64,000 nt of DNA from contig PQAO01000032.1 of the NCBI GenBank assembly GCA_003104995.1, positions 1 to 64,000 of the forward strand, read 5' to 3'. Made by a program: the position numbers and the translations under genes. The DNA is from Dehalococcoidia bacterium. GTDB lineage: Bacteria > Chloroflexota > Dehalococcoidia > Tepidiformales > Tepidiformaceae. Below, piece after piece: positions 17,631-26,005 of the stretch. Within the stretch, counting starts at the first letter, position 1. The number at the start of each line of letters is the position of its first letter. A model generated the notes under the pieces. That model ran no database searches and had not been told where the DNA came from. It saw nothing but the letters and a program-made list of their open reading frames with translations.

Positions 17631-19738
17631 CCGTCCGGGCGCCCGCCTCGTCCACCACCGGCATGGGCCGCCTCCTCGGCCAGACCGATGTCCTCCTGGC
17701 CGCCGGCATCATCGTCATCGTCGGGATGATGATCATCCCGCTCCCGCCGGCCCTGCTGGACCTGCTGCTCACCCTCAACATCGCCGCCTCGGTGATCGTC
17801 CTTCTCGTTGCCGTCTACACGAACGAGCCCCTGAAGTTCTCCGTCTTCCCCTCCCTGCTCCTGATCACCACACTCTTCCGCCTCGCGCTCAACGTCTCCA
17901 CCTCCCGCCTCATTCTCCTCCAGGCCGACGCTGGTTCCGTTGTCGAATCATTCGGCGATTTCGTGGTCGGCGGCAACCTGGTCGTCGGTATCGTTGTCTT
18001 CCTCATCCTTGTCATCATCCAGTTCGTTGTTATCACGAACGGCGCCGGCCGCGTCGCCGAAGTCGCCGCCCGCTTCACCCTTGATGCCATGCCCGGGAAG
18101 CAGATGGCGATCGACGCCGACCTCAACGCCGGCCTCATCGATGAGCACCAGGCCCGCGACCGCCGCAAGGCCATCGGCCAGGAAGCCGACTTCTACGGCG
18201 CCATGGACGGCGCCAGCAAGTTCGTCAAGGGCGATGCCATCGCCGGCATCATCATCATCGTCATCAACATCATCGGCGGCCTGAGCATCGGCGTGCTTCA
18301 GCAGGGAACCAGCGCCAGTGACGCCCTCAACATCTACGCCACACTCACCGTCGGCGATGGCCTTGTCTCCCAGCTCCCCGCCCTCCTCATCTCCACCGCC
18401 ACCGGCATCATCGTCACCCGCGCTGCCGGCGAGACCAACCTCGGCAGCCAGATGTTCAGCCAGATGACCGTCCAGGCCCGCCCGCTTTACGTCGCCGGCG
18501 CCATGCTCACCATCTTCGGCATGATGCCCGGCCTTCCGAAGCTGCCCTTCTTCATGGTCGCCGGCATCTCCGCGGGGGGCGGCTACCTCATCACCCGCTC
18601 CCAGAAGTCCGAGCAGCTCGCCGCCCTCGCCGCCATCCCCATCGCCGAACCGGAACCCGAACATCTCGGCCCCCAACAGGTCATCCAGATGATGAACATC
18701 GACCCCCTCGAGGTCGAAGTCGGCTACGGCCTCATCCCAATCGTCGACGAACAGGCCGGTGGCGGCCTTCTCCGGCGCATCACCATGATTCGCCGCCAGC
18801 TTGCCCTCGAACTCGGCGTGGTCCTCCCCACCGTCCGCGTCCGCGATAACCTCCAGCACGCCCCCAACGCCTACGTGGTCAAGCTGCGCGGCGTCGAGAT
18901 CGCCCGCGGCACCCTCCAGCCCGGGCAGTTCCTCGCCATGGACCCCGGCACCGCCGAAGGCGATGTCCCCGGCATCGAAACCCAGGAGCCAGCCTTCGGC
19001 CTCCCCGCCCGCTGGATCACCCCCGCCTACCGCGAGCGCGCCGAACTCCTCGGCTACACCGTCGTCGATGCCGAGTCCGTCCTCGCCACGCACCTCACCG
19101 AGCTCGTCAAGCGCTTCGCTCCCGACCTCCTCAGCCGCCAGGACACCCAGAACCTCCTCGAAAACCTGCGCGGCGAATACCCCGCCCTCGTGGAAGACCT
19201 CGTACCCACCACCCTGACCGTCGGTGAAGTCCAGGAAGTCCTCCAGAACCTCCTCTCCGAGCGCGTCTCCATCCGCGACCTCGTCACCATCTGCGAAACC
19301 CTCGCCACCCAGGCCCGCGTAACCCGCGATATCGACCTCCTCACCGAGTACGCCCGCGCTGGCCTCGCACGTCAGATCAGCCGCCAGTACGCCGAGGACT
19401 CCGGGGTGCTCCATGTCATCACCGTTGGCCCGCGCACCGAAGATGAGATCGCCCAGGCCATCCAGCAGGGTGATCACGGCAGCCAGGTCGCCCTCGCGCC
19501 CTGGCAGGTCCAGCGCCTGATTGGTGTCGTCAGCACCGAGGTTGAGCGCGTCGCCGGCGCTGGCCGCGACCCCATCGTTTTCTGTTCCTCCCGCATCAGA
19601 CTCGCCTTCAGGCGCCTGCTCGAACGGCGGCTCCCAAACGTCGTCGTCCTTTCTTTCGCGGAAGTCACGCCCCAAACCGCCGTCGAATCCGTCGGCAACA
19701 TAGAGGTGAACGTTGGAAACGAAGCGCTACATCGGTAA
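17627..19738 (+). CDS. flhA: flagellar export component FlhA
   Basis: The 703-residue protein has about eight N-terminal transmembrane helices and a large cytoplasmic domain that docks export chaperones. The FHIPEP-family signature is visible at about 145-190 (FTLDAMPGKQMAIDADLNAG, then E-H-Q-A-R-D-R-R). It is full length for the family. GTG start with a four-base overlap with flhB; its 3' end overlaps flhF by 26 bases. Confidence 0.97.
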   Translation: MTVRAPASSTTGMGRLLGQTDVLLAAGIIVIVGMMIIPLPPALLDLLLTLNIAASVIVLLVAVYTNEPLKFSVFPSLLLITTLFRLALNVSTSRLILLQADAGSVVESFGDFVVGGNLVVGIVVFLILVIIQFVVITNGAGRVAEVAARFTLDAMPGKQMAIDADLNAGLIDEHQARDRRKAIGQEADFYGAMDGASKFVKGDAIAGIIIIVINIIGGLSIGVLQQGTSASDALNIYATLTVGDGLVSQLPALLISTATGIIVTRAAGETNLGSQMFSQMTVQARPLYVAGAMLTIFGMMPGLPKLPFFMVAGISAGGGYLITRSQKSEQLAALAAIPIAEPEPEHLGPQQVIQMMNIDPLEVEVGYGLIPIVDEQAGGGLLRRITMIRRQLALELGVVLPTVRVRDNLQHAPNAYVVKLRGVEIARGTLQPGQFLAMDPGTAEGDVPGIETQEPAFGLPARWITPAYRERAELLGYTVVDAESVLATHLTELVKRFAPDLLSRQDTQNLLENLRGEYPALVEDLVPTTLTVGEVQEVLQNLLSERVSIRDLVTICETLATQARVTRDIDLLTEYARAGLARQISRQYAEDSGVLHVITVGPRTEDEIAQAIQQGDHGSQVALAPWQVQRLIGVVSTEVERVAGAGRDPIVFCSSRIRLAFRRLLERRLPNVVVLSFAEVTPQTAVESVGNIEVNVGNEALHR

Positions 19739-21005
19739 CGACACCACCCGCATCTTCGCGCGCGTTCGCGCCGAGCTCGGCCCCGATGCCGTCATCGTCC
19801 GCACCCGTTCGCTCCTGCGCGAAGGCGCCGAACCCCTGATCGAGGTCCTCGCCGCGGCCGCCGCCGAGCCCGGCCTTTCGCTTGCCCTGCAGCGCTCCCT
19901 CATCGAAGGCGCCCTCGACCGTGTCGAGTTCGAGGGAAAGCCCCTGACCGTCGGCGACCTCGAAGACCTGGCCACCCGCGAAGGCGCCGCTGGCGAACTC
20001 GCCTACGCACCTTCCGCTCCGGCCCCCCGGGAAGATGACCTGGCGCCCGCCTGGTTGGAAGGCTTCGTTGCGGCGCCACCGGCCGAGCCCCTCCGGCAAG
20101 TGCCCCCCGCGGACGCCAGCGAGCCATTCCTCCCACCCAGGTCCACCCCCGCCCCACCCCCCGTCGAGTGGGGGTCCCGCCCGCGTATCGTCACGCGCGA
20201 GCGTCCACCCGCGAGTAACGCCGCCCCCACCCCCCTGGGCGAACGCTTCACGCCCGTTGAGCCAGGAGTAGCCGGGCTCCTCGTTGCCTCCGGGTTCTCA
20301 GTCGAAGCGGCCCGGATAGCCGCTGCGGCCGCCCCGGGCGAGCACGACCCCGCCCGCGCGCTTGAAGCCGCCATCGCCTCCCGCGAAGCGGCCTACCCCG
20401 TCGATGGCCGCACCGCCATCATCAGCATCCAGGGCCCGGCCGGGGCCGGCCGCACCACAGCCCTTATGCGCATGGCCCTCGATTGCGCCGATGCAGGCCG
20501 CACCGCCATCCTCGTCGCGGCCGACACCTCCCACACGGGTGGCCCCGCCCAGGTCCATGCCTACGGCGAGGCCATCGGCATCCCCGTCTTCGATGCGTTC
20601 TCACCCCAGGAGTTCGTCCACGCAGTCACCCGCGCACCCAGGGGAGCCTGCATCTTCGTCGACGTGCCCCCCGGCCGGTGGGCGCCCCCACCGATCCCCT
20701 CCGTTGACCACTTCGCCTACCTGGCGATGCCCGCCCACTGGAACAGCACCACCCTCAACGCCCAGCTGGCCGCCTTCGACACCTCAGCCTGCTCCGGCGC
20801 CGTCGTCACGCATACGGATCTGGTCGCCGGCCTGGCGCCAGTTCTCTCCCTCGTCCTGGAGACGCAACTCGGCCTCGCCTTCCTCTCCTCGGGGCGCGAT
20901 GTCTCCACCGGTATCGAGGTCGCCGACCCCCTCACGCTCGCATCAGGGGTCTTCACTACGAGTTCACGGGAGACGACCAATGGGCGCCTCGTTGCCACCG
21001 CGTAA
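19713..21005 (+). CDS. flhF: FlhF-like SRP-family protein with degenerate GTPase domain
   Basis: The N-terminus (METKRYIGNDTTRIFARVRAELGPDAVIVRTR) is the FlhF B-domain, followed by a long Pro/Ala linker and an SRP-type NG domain. FlhF normally binds GTP and places the flagellum at the pole. Here the P-loop reads GPAGAGRTT, with Arg247 in place of the invariant Lys, the DTAGR switch is DVPPGR, and the TKLD base-recognition motif is THTD. GTP hydrolysis by the usual mechanism is therefore doubtful. No flhG follows; a PilZ gene does. The TTG start inside flhA is supported by AGAGGTG at the right spacing and by the match of the family to the first residues. Confidence 0.85.
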   Translation: METKRYIGNDTTRIFARVRAELGPDAVIVRTRSLLREGAEPLIEVLAAAAAEPGLSLALQRSLIEGALDRVEFEGKPLTVGDLEDLATREGAAGELAYAPSAPAPREDDLAPAWLEGFVAAPPAEPLRQVPPADASEPFLPPRSTPAPPPVEWGSRPRIVTRERPPASNAAPTPLGERFTPVEPGVAGLLVASGFSVEAARIAAAAAPGEHDPARALEAAIASREAAYPVDGRTAIISIQGPAGAGRTTALMRMALDCADAGRTAILVAADTSHTGGPAQVHAYGEAIGIPVFDAFSPQEFVHAVTRAPRGACIFVDVPPGRWAPPPIPSVDHFAYLAMPAHWNSTTLNAQLAAFDTSACSGAVVTHTDLVAGLAPVLSLVLETQLGLAFLSSGRDVSTGIEVADPLTLASGVFTTSSRETTNGRLVATA

Positions 21006-21015
21006 GAATCCCTTC

Positions 21016-21672
21016 ATGGCTCAGGGACTGCTACCCGGTATCACCTTGCGGCTCGATGTCTCCTCCGGCCGCCAGGGCGAGACCCACGTCACCCGCGTCG
21101 AGGATGTCGACCACGAACGCATCGCGGTTCTCGTTCCCATGCGCGGCCTCCGCCCGCGGCCCTTCCCTTCCGGCACCCTGGTCCATGCCCACTACATCCA
21201 TCAGCAGAAACGCTGGCTCTTCGTCACCGAGGTCGTCGGCCATAGCTCCGATGGCATGCACGAGTACCTCCGCCTGCCCGGCACCGTCGAAAGCACCGAA
21301 CGCCGCCGCAACTTCCGCCTTCCCGCCGCCATCAGGCCGGAGTCACTCTACCGCCTCGTCATCGACGCAGCCGAACCCGCTTCCGAGGAGCCCGTCGAGG
21401 GAATCATCGTCGACATCAGCGAAGGCGGCTGCTGCATCACGACCCGCAAGCTCATGCTCGCCGGCGAGCGGCTCGGCCTTCACGCTGTCCTCCCCGAGGC
21501 TGGCGAGATCCACGCCCGCATGCGTGTCACCCAGGCCCGCGCGCCCGCACCCGGCAACCGCATGCACCGCGTCCACTGCGAATTCACCGACATCGCCCGC
21601 GGCGACCGCGACATCATCGCCCGCTACATGATGCGCCGCCAGCTCGAGATGCGGAGGCGCGGCCAGCTATGA
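21016..21672 (+). CDS. PilZ-domain (YcgR-like) c-di-GMP receptor
   Basis: The 218-residue cytoplasmic protein has an N-terminal YcgR-type beta domain (about 1-95) and a C-terminal PilZ domain. Both c-di-GMP motifs are present: R-R-x-x-R (ERRRNFRLP, about residue 97) and D-I-S-E-G-G-C (about 136). Proteins of this type slow the motor or change its bias when c-di-GMP is high, which fits its place in the flagellar operon, ten bases after flhF. It overlaps the next gene by four bases. Confidence 0.9.
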   Translation: MAQGLLPGITLRLDVSSGRQGETHVTRVEDVDHERIAVLVPMRGLRPRPFPSGTLVHAHYIHQQKRWLFVTEVVGHSSDGMHEYLRLPGTVESTERRRNFRLPAAIRPESLYRLVIDAAEPASEEPVEGIIVDISEGGCCITTRKLMLAGERLGLHAVLPEAGEIHARMRVTQARAPAPGNRMHRVHCEFTDIARGDRDIIARYMMRRQLEMRRRGQL

Positions 21673-21923
21673 CGATCCCGCCCTTCACCCTCGCCCGTTA
21701 CGGCGTCTGGATAGCGCTCGCCGTCTCCGCCCTCAGCGTCTGGCTCGGCACCCGCGCCGGCGTCGCCCTGGACCACGCCGTCCTTCGCGCGGTGTTCTTC
21801 TTCCTGATCGTCACCGTCATGGCCTTCGGCGCCGAGGCGGTCCTCCTCACCTCGCCGCCCGCCCGCCGCCCGCCGCCCGAAATCCCGCCCTCCTCGGACG
21901 AAACAGTCGAACCCGCTGAATAG
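21669..21923 (+). CDS. small two-helix membrane protein of the flagellar operon
   Basis: I do not recognise a family. The 84 residues contain two hydrophobic helices (about 10-30 and 38-60) and a proline-rich acidic tail (PPARRPPPEIPPSSDE). The ATG overlaps the PilZ stop. Its position between the PilZ gene and fliA suggests an accessory motility role, but the sequence gives no function. Confidence 0.6.
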   Translation: MTIPPFTLARYGVWIALAVSALSVWLGTRAGVALDHAVLRAVFFFLIVTVMAFGAEAVLLTSPPARRPPPEIPPSSDETVEPAE

Positions 21924-21943
21924 CCTTCTGAAGGAGCTGTCCC

Positions 21944-22684
21944 ATGGCCCTTGCAACTGAAGCCCCGGCACTCATGGCCGACCGCGATGCCGCCATTCGG
22001 CAGTACGCGCCGTTGGTCAAGTACGTCGTTGGCCGGCTCGCCATTGGCCTCCCGGCCATCCTCGACTACGAAGACATCCTCAGCTACGGCACCATCGGCC
22101 TGATCGAAGCACTCGACCGCTTCGACGGTAGCAAGGGCGTCAAGTTCGAAACCTACGCCATCAGCCGCATCCGCGGCGCAATCATCGACGCCCTCCGTGC
22201 ACTCGACCGCCTCCCCCGCTCCGTCCGTCAGAAAGCGAAAAAACTCGAGGCCATCCACGTCTCTTTCACGCTCGAACACAGCCGCGAACCCACCGATGAG
22301 GAAGTCGCCCAGCTCATGGGCTACACCCTCGAACAGTACAACCAGGCCCTCATCGATTGCAGTTGGGTCACCGTCTCCCTCGACGGCCTGCTCGACCGCG
22401 ACACCAACGACGACGGCGCCGCGCCCACCGAGCTCCCCGCCGACCCCAACGAAGAAGACTTCACCCAGCGCCTCGAAAAGCGCCAGATGATCGATGCCCT
22501 CACCGGCGCCGTGAAGTCCCTCCCCGAGCGCGAGTGGCTCATCGTCAGCCTCTACTACCGCGACGAAATGACCATGAAGGAAATCGCCCAGATCCTGGAA
22601 ATCTCCGAATCCCGGGTCTGCCAGCTCCACGGGCGCGCGCTCGGCCGCCTCCGCGCCCGGCTCGCCCGTGAACGCTCCGCCTGA
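21944..22684 (+). CDS. fliA: flagellar sigma factor FliA (sigma-28)
   Basis: The 246-residue protein has sigma regions 2 (DYEDILSYGTIGLIEALDRFD with K-F-E-T-Y-A-I-S-R-I-R-G-A-I-I-D), 3 and 4 (M-T-M-K-E-I-A-Q-I-L-E-I-S-E-S-R-V-C-Q-L-H). The D-x-L-R-x-x-D-R-L-P-R-S-V-R-Q linker is typical of FliA. It directs late flagellar transcription and is held in check by FlgM, encoded 2.5 kb downstream. AAGGAG precedes the ATG. Confidence 0.97.
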   Translation: MALATEAPALMADRDAAIRQYAPLVKYVVGRLAIGLPAILDYEDILSYGTIGLIEALDRFDGSKGVKFETYAISRIRGAIIDALRALDRLPRSVRQKAKKLEAIHVSFTLEHSREPTDEEVAQLMGYTLEQYNQALIDCSWVTVSLDGLLDRDTNDDGAAPTELPADPNEEDFTQRLEKRQMIDALTGAVKSLPEREWLIVSLYYRDEMTMKEIAQILEISESRVCQLHGRALGRLRARLARERSA

Positions 22685-22695
22685 GGAACCTACCG

Positions 22696-23049
22696 ATGAC
22701 TGACGCAATCGCCCTCCTCGCCATCTCCCAGCTCGTCTGCCTCGGCGCGATCTTCTACCTCTACGTCCAACTCCAGGCCGTGAAGAGCGCGAATCCCATC
22801 CGCAAGCGTGCGCCGTCGGCCCGGGTCCAGCGCATGGTCGCGCCCACGGAGATCGGCTCGCCCGCCACGGCCCGCGCAGCCCGGGCCGCCTATGGCGCGA
22901 ACCCCCCTGCCCCGGCCCATGACCCCGCCGCGACCCTCGCCGCCCGCATCGGTGAATCTGGCGTCGATGTCGCAGCCCTCGCCCGCAGAATGCGCAAGAG
23001 CGAGGAAGAGGTCCGCCTCCTGCTCCGCCGCCAGGGGATACCCGGCTGA
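22696..23049 (+). CDS. membrane-anchored protein with a C-terminal helix-turn-helix-like segment
   Basis: The 117-residue protein has one N-terminal transmembrane helix (about 5-27), a basic Ala-rich linker and a C-terminal segment (GVDVAALARRMRKSEEEVRLLL) shaped like a small winged or DUF6115-type helix-turn-helix. Similar short anchored proteins near fliA/flgG in Firmicutes include SwrB-like factors. That comparison is by architecture only. It overlaps the next gene by one base. Confidence 0.55.
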   Translation: MTDAIALLAISQLVCLGAIFYLYVQLQAVKSANPIRKRAPSARVQRMVAPTEIGSPATARAARAAYGANPPAPAHDPAATLAARIGESGVDVAALARRMRKSEEEVRLLLRRQGIPG

Positions 23050-23669
23050 TGCGCCCCGCGATCCTCGGCGGCTTCGTCGCAGCCATCCTGCTCTACGTGG
23101 GGGCCCTCGCCGGTCTGCCCCACGCCCGGGCCAACGGCGTGCCCCAGCTCGTCAAGCTCACCTACCTGCAGGATGTCTCGAACTTCGGCCCCCAGGACGC
23201 CGAAGGTGTCCTCGAATTCAGCTTCGCCGAAGCCTTCGCCCGCGTTGACGTGAAGAACCTCCCCCCTGCCGATGGCTACACCTACGAAGGCTGGCTCACT
23301 GGCGGCTCCGTCGCTCCATTCCGCGTCGGCGAGATCCAGGTCGATGCAGCGGGCATCGGTGTCCTCGAAACGAAGCTCTCCGGCCTGGCGAGCTACGAAT
23401 ACGACCTCTTCGTGGTCGCTGCCCGCGGCGCCGCCACCGCTGACGACGTCATGCCCGCCGACCGCTCCATCGCCGGCCGGTTCACTGTCATCTCCGACAC
23501 CACCGGGACTGCCGCTGGCGATGTGCGCCCCGGCTCGCTCCCCGAAACCGGCGAGAAACCGCCGCTCAGCACCAGCCAGCGGCTCGGCCGCGTCTTCATG
23601 ATTGCCGGCCCCGTCGCCGGACTCGCACTCATCCTGCTCAGTCTCAACCGCCGGAGGTCTCGACGATGA
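23049..23669 (+). CDS. secreted protein with LPETG wall-sorting signal
   Basis: The 206-residue protein has an N-terminal signal peptide (about 1-28, ending A-R-A). A beta-rich exported domain of about 130 residues follows (anti-sigma-K-like pattern: L-P-P-A-D-G-Y-T-Y-E-G-W-L). It ends with a sortase-type tail: LPETG at 164-168, a hydrophobic helix (about 182-199) and RRRSRR. The spacer between LPETG and the helix is about 14 residues, a little longer than classic. It sits between fliA and the rod genes with one-base and four-base overlaps, so it is made with the flagellum. No sortase gene is in the window. Confidence 0.65.
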   Translation: MRPAILGGFVAAILLYVGALAGLPHARANGVPQLVKLTYLQDVSNFGPQDAEGVLEFSFAEAFARVDVKNLPPADGYTYEGWLTGGSVAPFRVGEIQVDAAGIGVLETKLSGLASYEYDLFVVAARGAATADDVMPADRSIAGRFTVISDTTGTAAGDVRPGSLPETGEKPPLSTSQRLGRVFMIAGPVAGLALILLSLNRRRSRR

Positions 23670-24427
23670 TCAAGGGTCTCTACAGCGCCTTCACCGCCAT
23701 GGAGGCCGCCTGGCGCTACCAGGACGTCCTCGCGAACAACATCGCCAATTCGAACACCACCGGCTTCAAGCGCGAGCACGCCTCGATGCAGCCCTTCGCC
23801 GATGTGCTTCTCTCCCAGCAGGCTCCCGTGCCCGCGCCACTCTCCGCCCGCGTCCAGGCGGTCGTCGGCCAGATTGGTACCGGCGCCTTCATCGCCGAAT
23901 TCGCCACCGACTTCGGGGCCGGCAGCATCACCCCAACGGGCAACGAACTCGATCTCGCCCTCACCGGCGGCTTCTTCCAGGTCGAAGGGCCCGATGGCGG
24001 CACGTTCTACACCCGTGCCGGCCGCTTCGGCCGCGACGACAACGGCGACATGGTCACCAGCCAGGGCTACTTCGTCCTCGACCAAAATGGCGAGCGCATC
24101 ACCCTGCCGCCGTCCACCGTCTCCATCACCCCGGAGGGCGCGATCCTCGATGGTGATACCGAGATCGCCCGCATCGGTGTGGTCGACTTTGCGCCCGGCC
24201 AGCTGCTCCGCTCAGGCGAGGCGTTCTTCCGCTCGGCCGACCAGGGCACGGCCATCGACGGCGGCATCCGCCAGGGCTTCCTCGAAGGCTCCAATTCCAA
24301 CATGGTCGAGGAGCTCACCGCGCTCCTCGCCGTCCAGCGCACCTACCAGGCCAACCAGGCCGTCCTCGCCCGTCTCGACGGGACGCTCGAACAGGCGGCC
24401 GGTGAAGTCGGCCGAGTGGGAGTGTAA
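23666..24427 (+). CDS. flgF: flagellar rod protein, FlgF/FlgG family (first copy)
   Basis: The 253-residue axial protein shows the N-terminal rod signature YQDVLANNIANSNTTGFK and the C-terminal heptad helix S-N-S-N-M-V-E-E-L-T-A-L-L-A-V-Q-R-T-Y-Q-A-N. These D0 helices build the hollow rod. Placing it before flgG suggests the proximal FlgF role; the sequence alone does not separate FlgF from FlgG. GGAGG precedes the ATG. Confidence 0.88.
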   Translation: MIKGLYSAFTAMEAAWRYQDVLANNIANSNTTGFKREHASMQPFADVLLSQQAPVPAPLSARVQAVVGQIGTGAFIAEFATDFGAGSITPTGNELDLALTGGFFQVEGPDGGTFYTRAGRFGRDDNGDMVTSQGYFVLDQNGERITLPPSTVSITPEGAILDGDTEIARIGVVDFAPGQLLRSGEAFFRSADQGTAIDGGIRQGFLEGSNSNMVEELTALLAVQRTYQANQAVLARLDGTLEQAAGEVGRVGV

Positions 24428-24430
24428 TCA

Positions 24431-25189
24431 ATGCCAACCATCCTCGGCGCAGCGGCTAGCGGCATGGCCCACAACCAGAACGTCCTCGATACGGTCGGTC
24501 ACAACCTCGCCAACGTGAATACGGCCGCCTTCAAGCGGTTCCGCGCCCTCCACGAAGGCCTGATCGACCCGGCCCAGGAACCCGAAGGAGGACGCCTCGG
24601 GGTTGCCGAGACCACCCGCGACCTCATCTTCGGTCCCGCCTCGGTCCAGCCCACGGGCAACCCGCTTCATCTCGCCATCGAGGATGCCGCCTTCCTTCGC
24701 GTCCAGGACCTCGACGGCGCGATCGTCTACACCCGCTTTGGTGGGCTCGATGCCGATCTCTCCGGCACCATCGTGGCCTTCGGTGGCCGCGCCGTCCCCG
24801 ATGCCCAGACCGGCGAGCCCATCGTCGTCCCCGAAGGCTGGACCTCCCCGGCGATCGACCAGTTCGGCAACGTCTCCGCCATCGACGCCGGCGGCGAGCG
24901 CCACCTCATCGGCCAGGTCACCCTCGCCACCTTCGCCAACCCCCAGGGCCTCGAGGTTCTCGGCGACGGCCTCTACCGCGACACCGCCAATAGCGGCGAT
25001 TTGACGGTTGGCACCCCCGGTTCTGAGGGTTTCGCCGCATTGCGCCCGGGTGCGCTCGAAAGCTCCAATGTCGACATGGCCGAGGAGTTCACCGCCATGC
25101 TCATCGCCCAGCGCGCGTACTCGGCCTGCGCCAAGACCTTCAGCATCGGCGACGAGATGCTCGCCATCGCCACCAGGATCACCCAATAG
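24431..25189 (+). CDS. flgG: flagellar rod protein, FlgG family (second copy)
   Basis: The 252-residue protein has the same organisation as its neighbour: DTVGHNLANVNTAAFKRF at the start and G-A-L-E-S-S-N-V-D-M-A-E-E-F-T-A-M-L-I-A-Q-R-A-Y-S at the end. The SSNVDMAEEF form is typical of FlgG, the distal rod. It begins three bases after the previous gene. Confidence 0.9.
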   Translation: MPTILGAAASGMAHNQNVLDTVGHNLANVNTAAFKRFRALHEGLIDPAQEPEGGRLGVAETTRDLIFGPASVQPTGNPLHLAIEDAAFLRVQDLDGAIVYTRFGGLDADLSGTIVAFGGRAVPDAQTGEPIVVPEGWTSPAIDQFGNVSAIDAGGERHLIGQVTLATFANPQGLEVLGDGLYRDTANSGDLTVGTPGSEGFAALRPGALESSNVDMAEEFTAMLIAQRAYSACAKTFSIGDEMLAIATRITQ

Positions 25190-25200
25190 GAGCACCCGCC

Positions 25201-25512
25201 ATGGCACGCATCGATGGCCTCAACCTCTCCGGCGCCAGCATGAACCCCGCCTCCGCCGCCGGCGCAGCCTCCGCGGCCCCCGGCTCGCCCGAGGCTGAAG
25301 CCGCCCTCAAGGCCCGGGGCCGCCAGGATGTCCTCAACCTCTCCAACCGGGGCCGCGTCGTCGCCGAGGCCGCCCGCGCCGTCGGCGACTCGCGCGATGT
25401 CCGCGCCGAAAAGGTTGCCTCCCTCAAGGCCGCCATCGCCAACGGTTCCTACAGCTCCAATGCTCGCGAGATCGCCGAGCGCCTGCTCGCCAACGGGCTC
25501 GGGAGCGCCTGA
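25201..25512 (+). CDS. flgM: anti-sigma-28 factor FlgM
   Basis: The 103-residue protein has a low-complexity N-terminal half and a conserved C-terminal sigma-binding half (RAEKVASLKAAIANGSYSSN then A-R-E-I-A-E-R-L-L). FlgM holds FliA until it is exported through the finished hook-basal body. AGGAG lies nine bases before the ATG. Confidence 0.93.
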   Translation: MARIDGLNLSGASMNPASAAGAASAAPGSPEAEAALKARGRQDVLNLSNRGRVVAEAARAVGDSRDVRAEKVASLKAAIANGSYSSNAREIAERLLANGLGSA

Positions 25513-25513
25513 C

Positions 25514-25996
25514 GTGAGCGCCGCCGCCGCCACCCTCGAACAGGTACTCGGCCTCCTCATCGATGAAGAGAGCCAGCTCTCGCGTCTCTTCGCCTTCGCC
25601 CTCGAAGAGCAAACCGCCCTGCTCGAGTCCAGCTTCGACCGCATCACCGCCATCAGTGCCGGCATGCTCGAAGCCGCAAACACCATCGAGGCGCTCGAAA
25701 CCGAGCGCATGGATCTACTGAGAACCATCGGCGCCGAAGACCTGACCATCGAGGAGCTGCTCCCTCTTGCCGACGATCTCGGGGTAACCGGCTTCGCCGG
25801 CGCGCGCCTTCGCCTCTCCGTCCGCGCCCGCGAACTGAAGGACGCCCAGGAGCGCAATGCCAACCTCCTGGTCAACGCGATGAAGCTGCGCGACCGCTGG
25901 GCCAACATGCTCGGGGGTCTCGCCTCCCCCACCTATGGCGCACAGGGGCAGCGCACCTCGCGCGATGGCGCCGGCTTCGTCTCGCGAAGCGCCTAG
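25514..25996 (+). CDS. flgN: flagellar export chaperone FlgN
   Basis: The 160-residue all-helical cytoplasmic protein has the FlgN pattern: an N-terminal L-E-Q-V-L-G-L-L-I-D-E-E helix, then L-E-T-E-R-M-D-L-L, and the closing N-A-N-L-L-V-N-A-M-K-L-R-D-R-W-A-N-M-L. It escorts FlgK and FlgL, encoded just downstream, to FlhA. A GTG start one base after the flgM stop gives the right length. Confidence 0.88.
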   Translation: MSAAAATLEQVLGLLIDEESQLSRLFAFALEEQTALLESSFDRITAISAGMLEAANTIEALETERMDLLRTIGAEDLTIEELLPLADDLGVTGFAGARLRLSVRARELKDAQERNANLLVNAMKLRDRWANMLGGLASPTYGAQGQRTSRDGAGFVSRSA

Positions 25997-26005
25997 GAGG
26001 AAACC

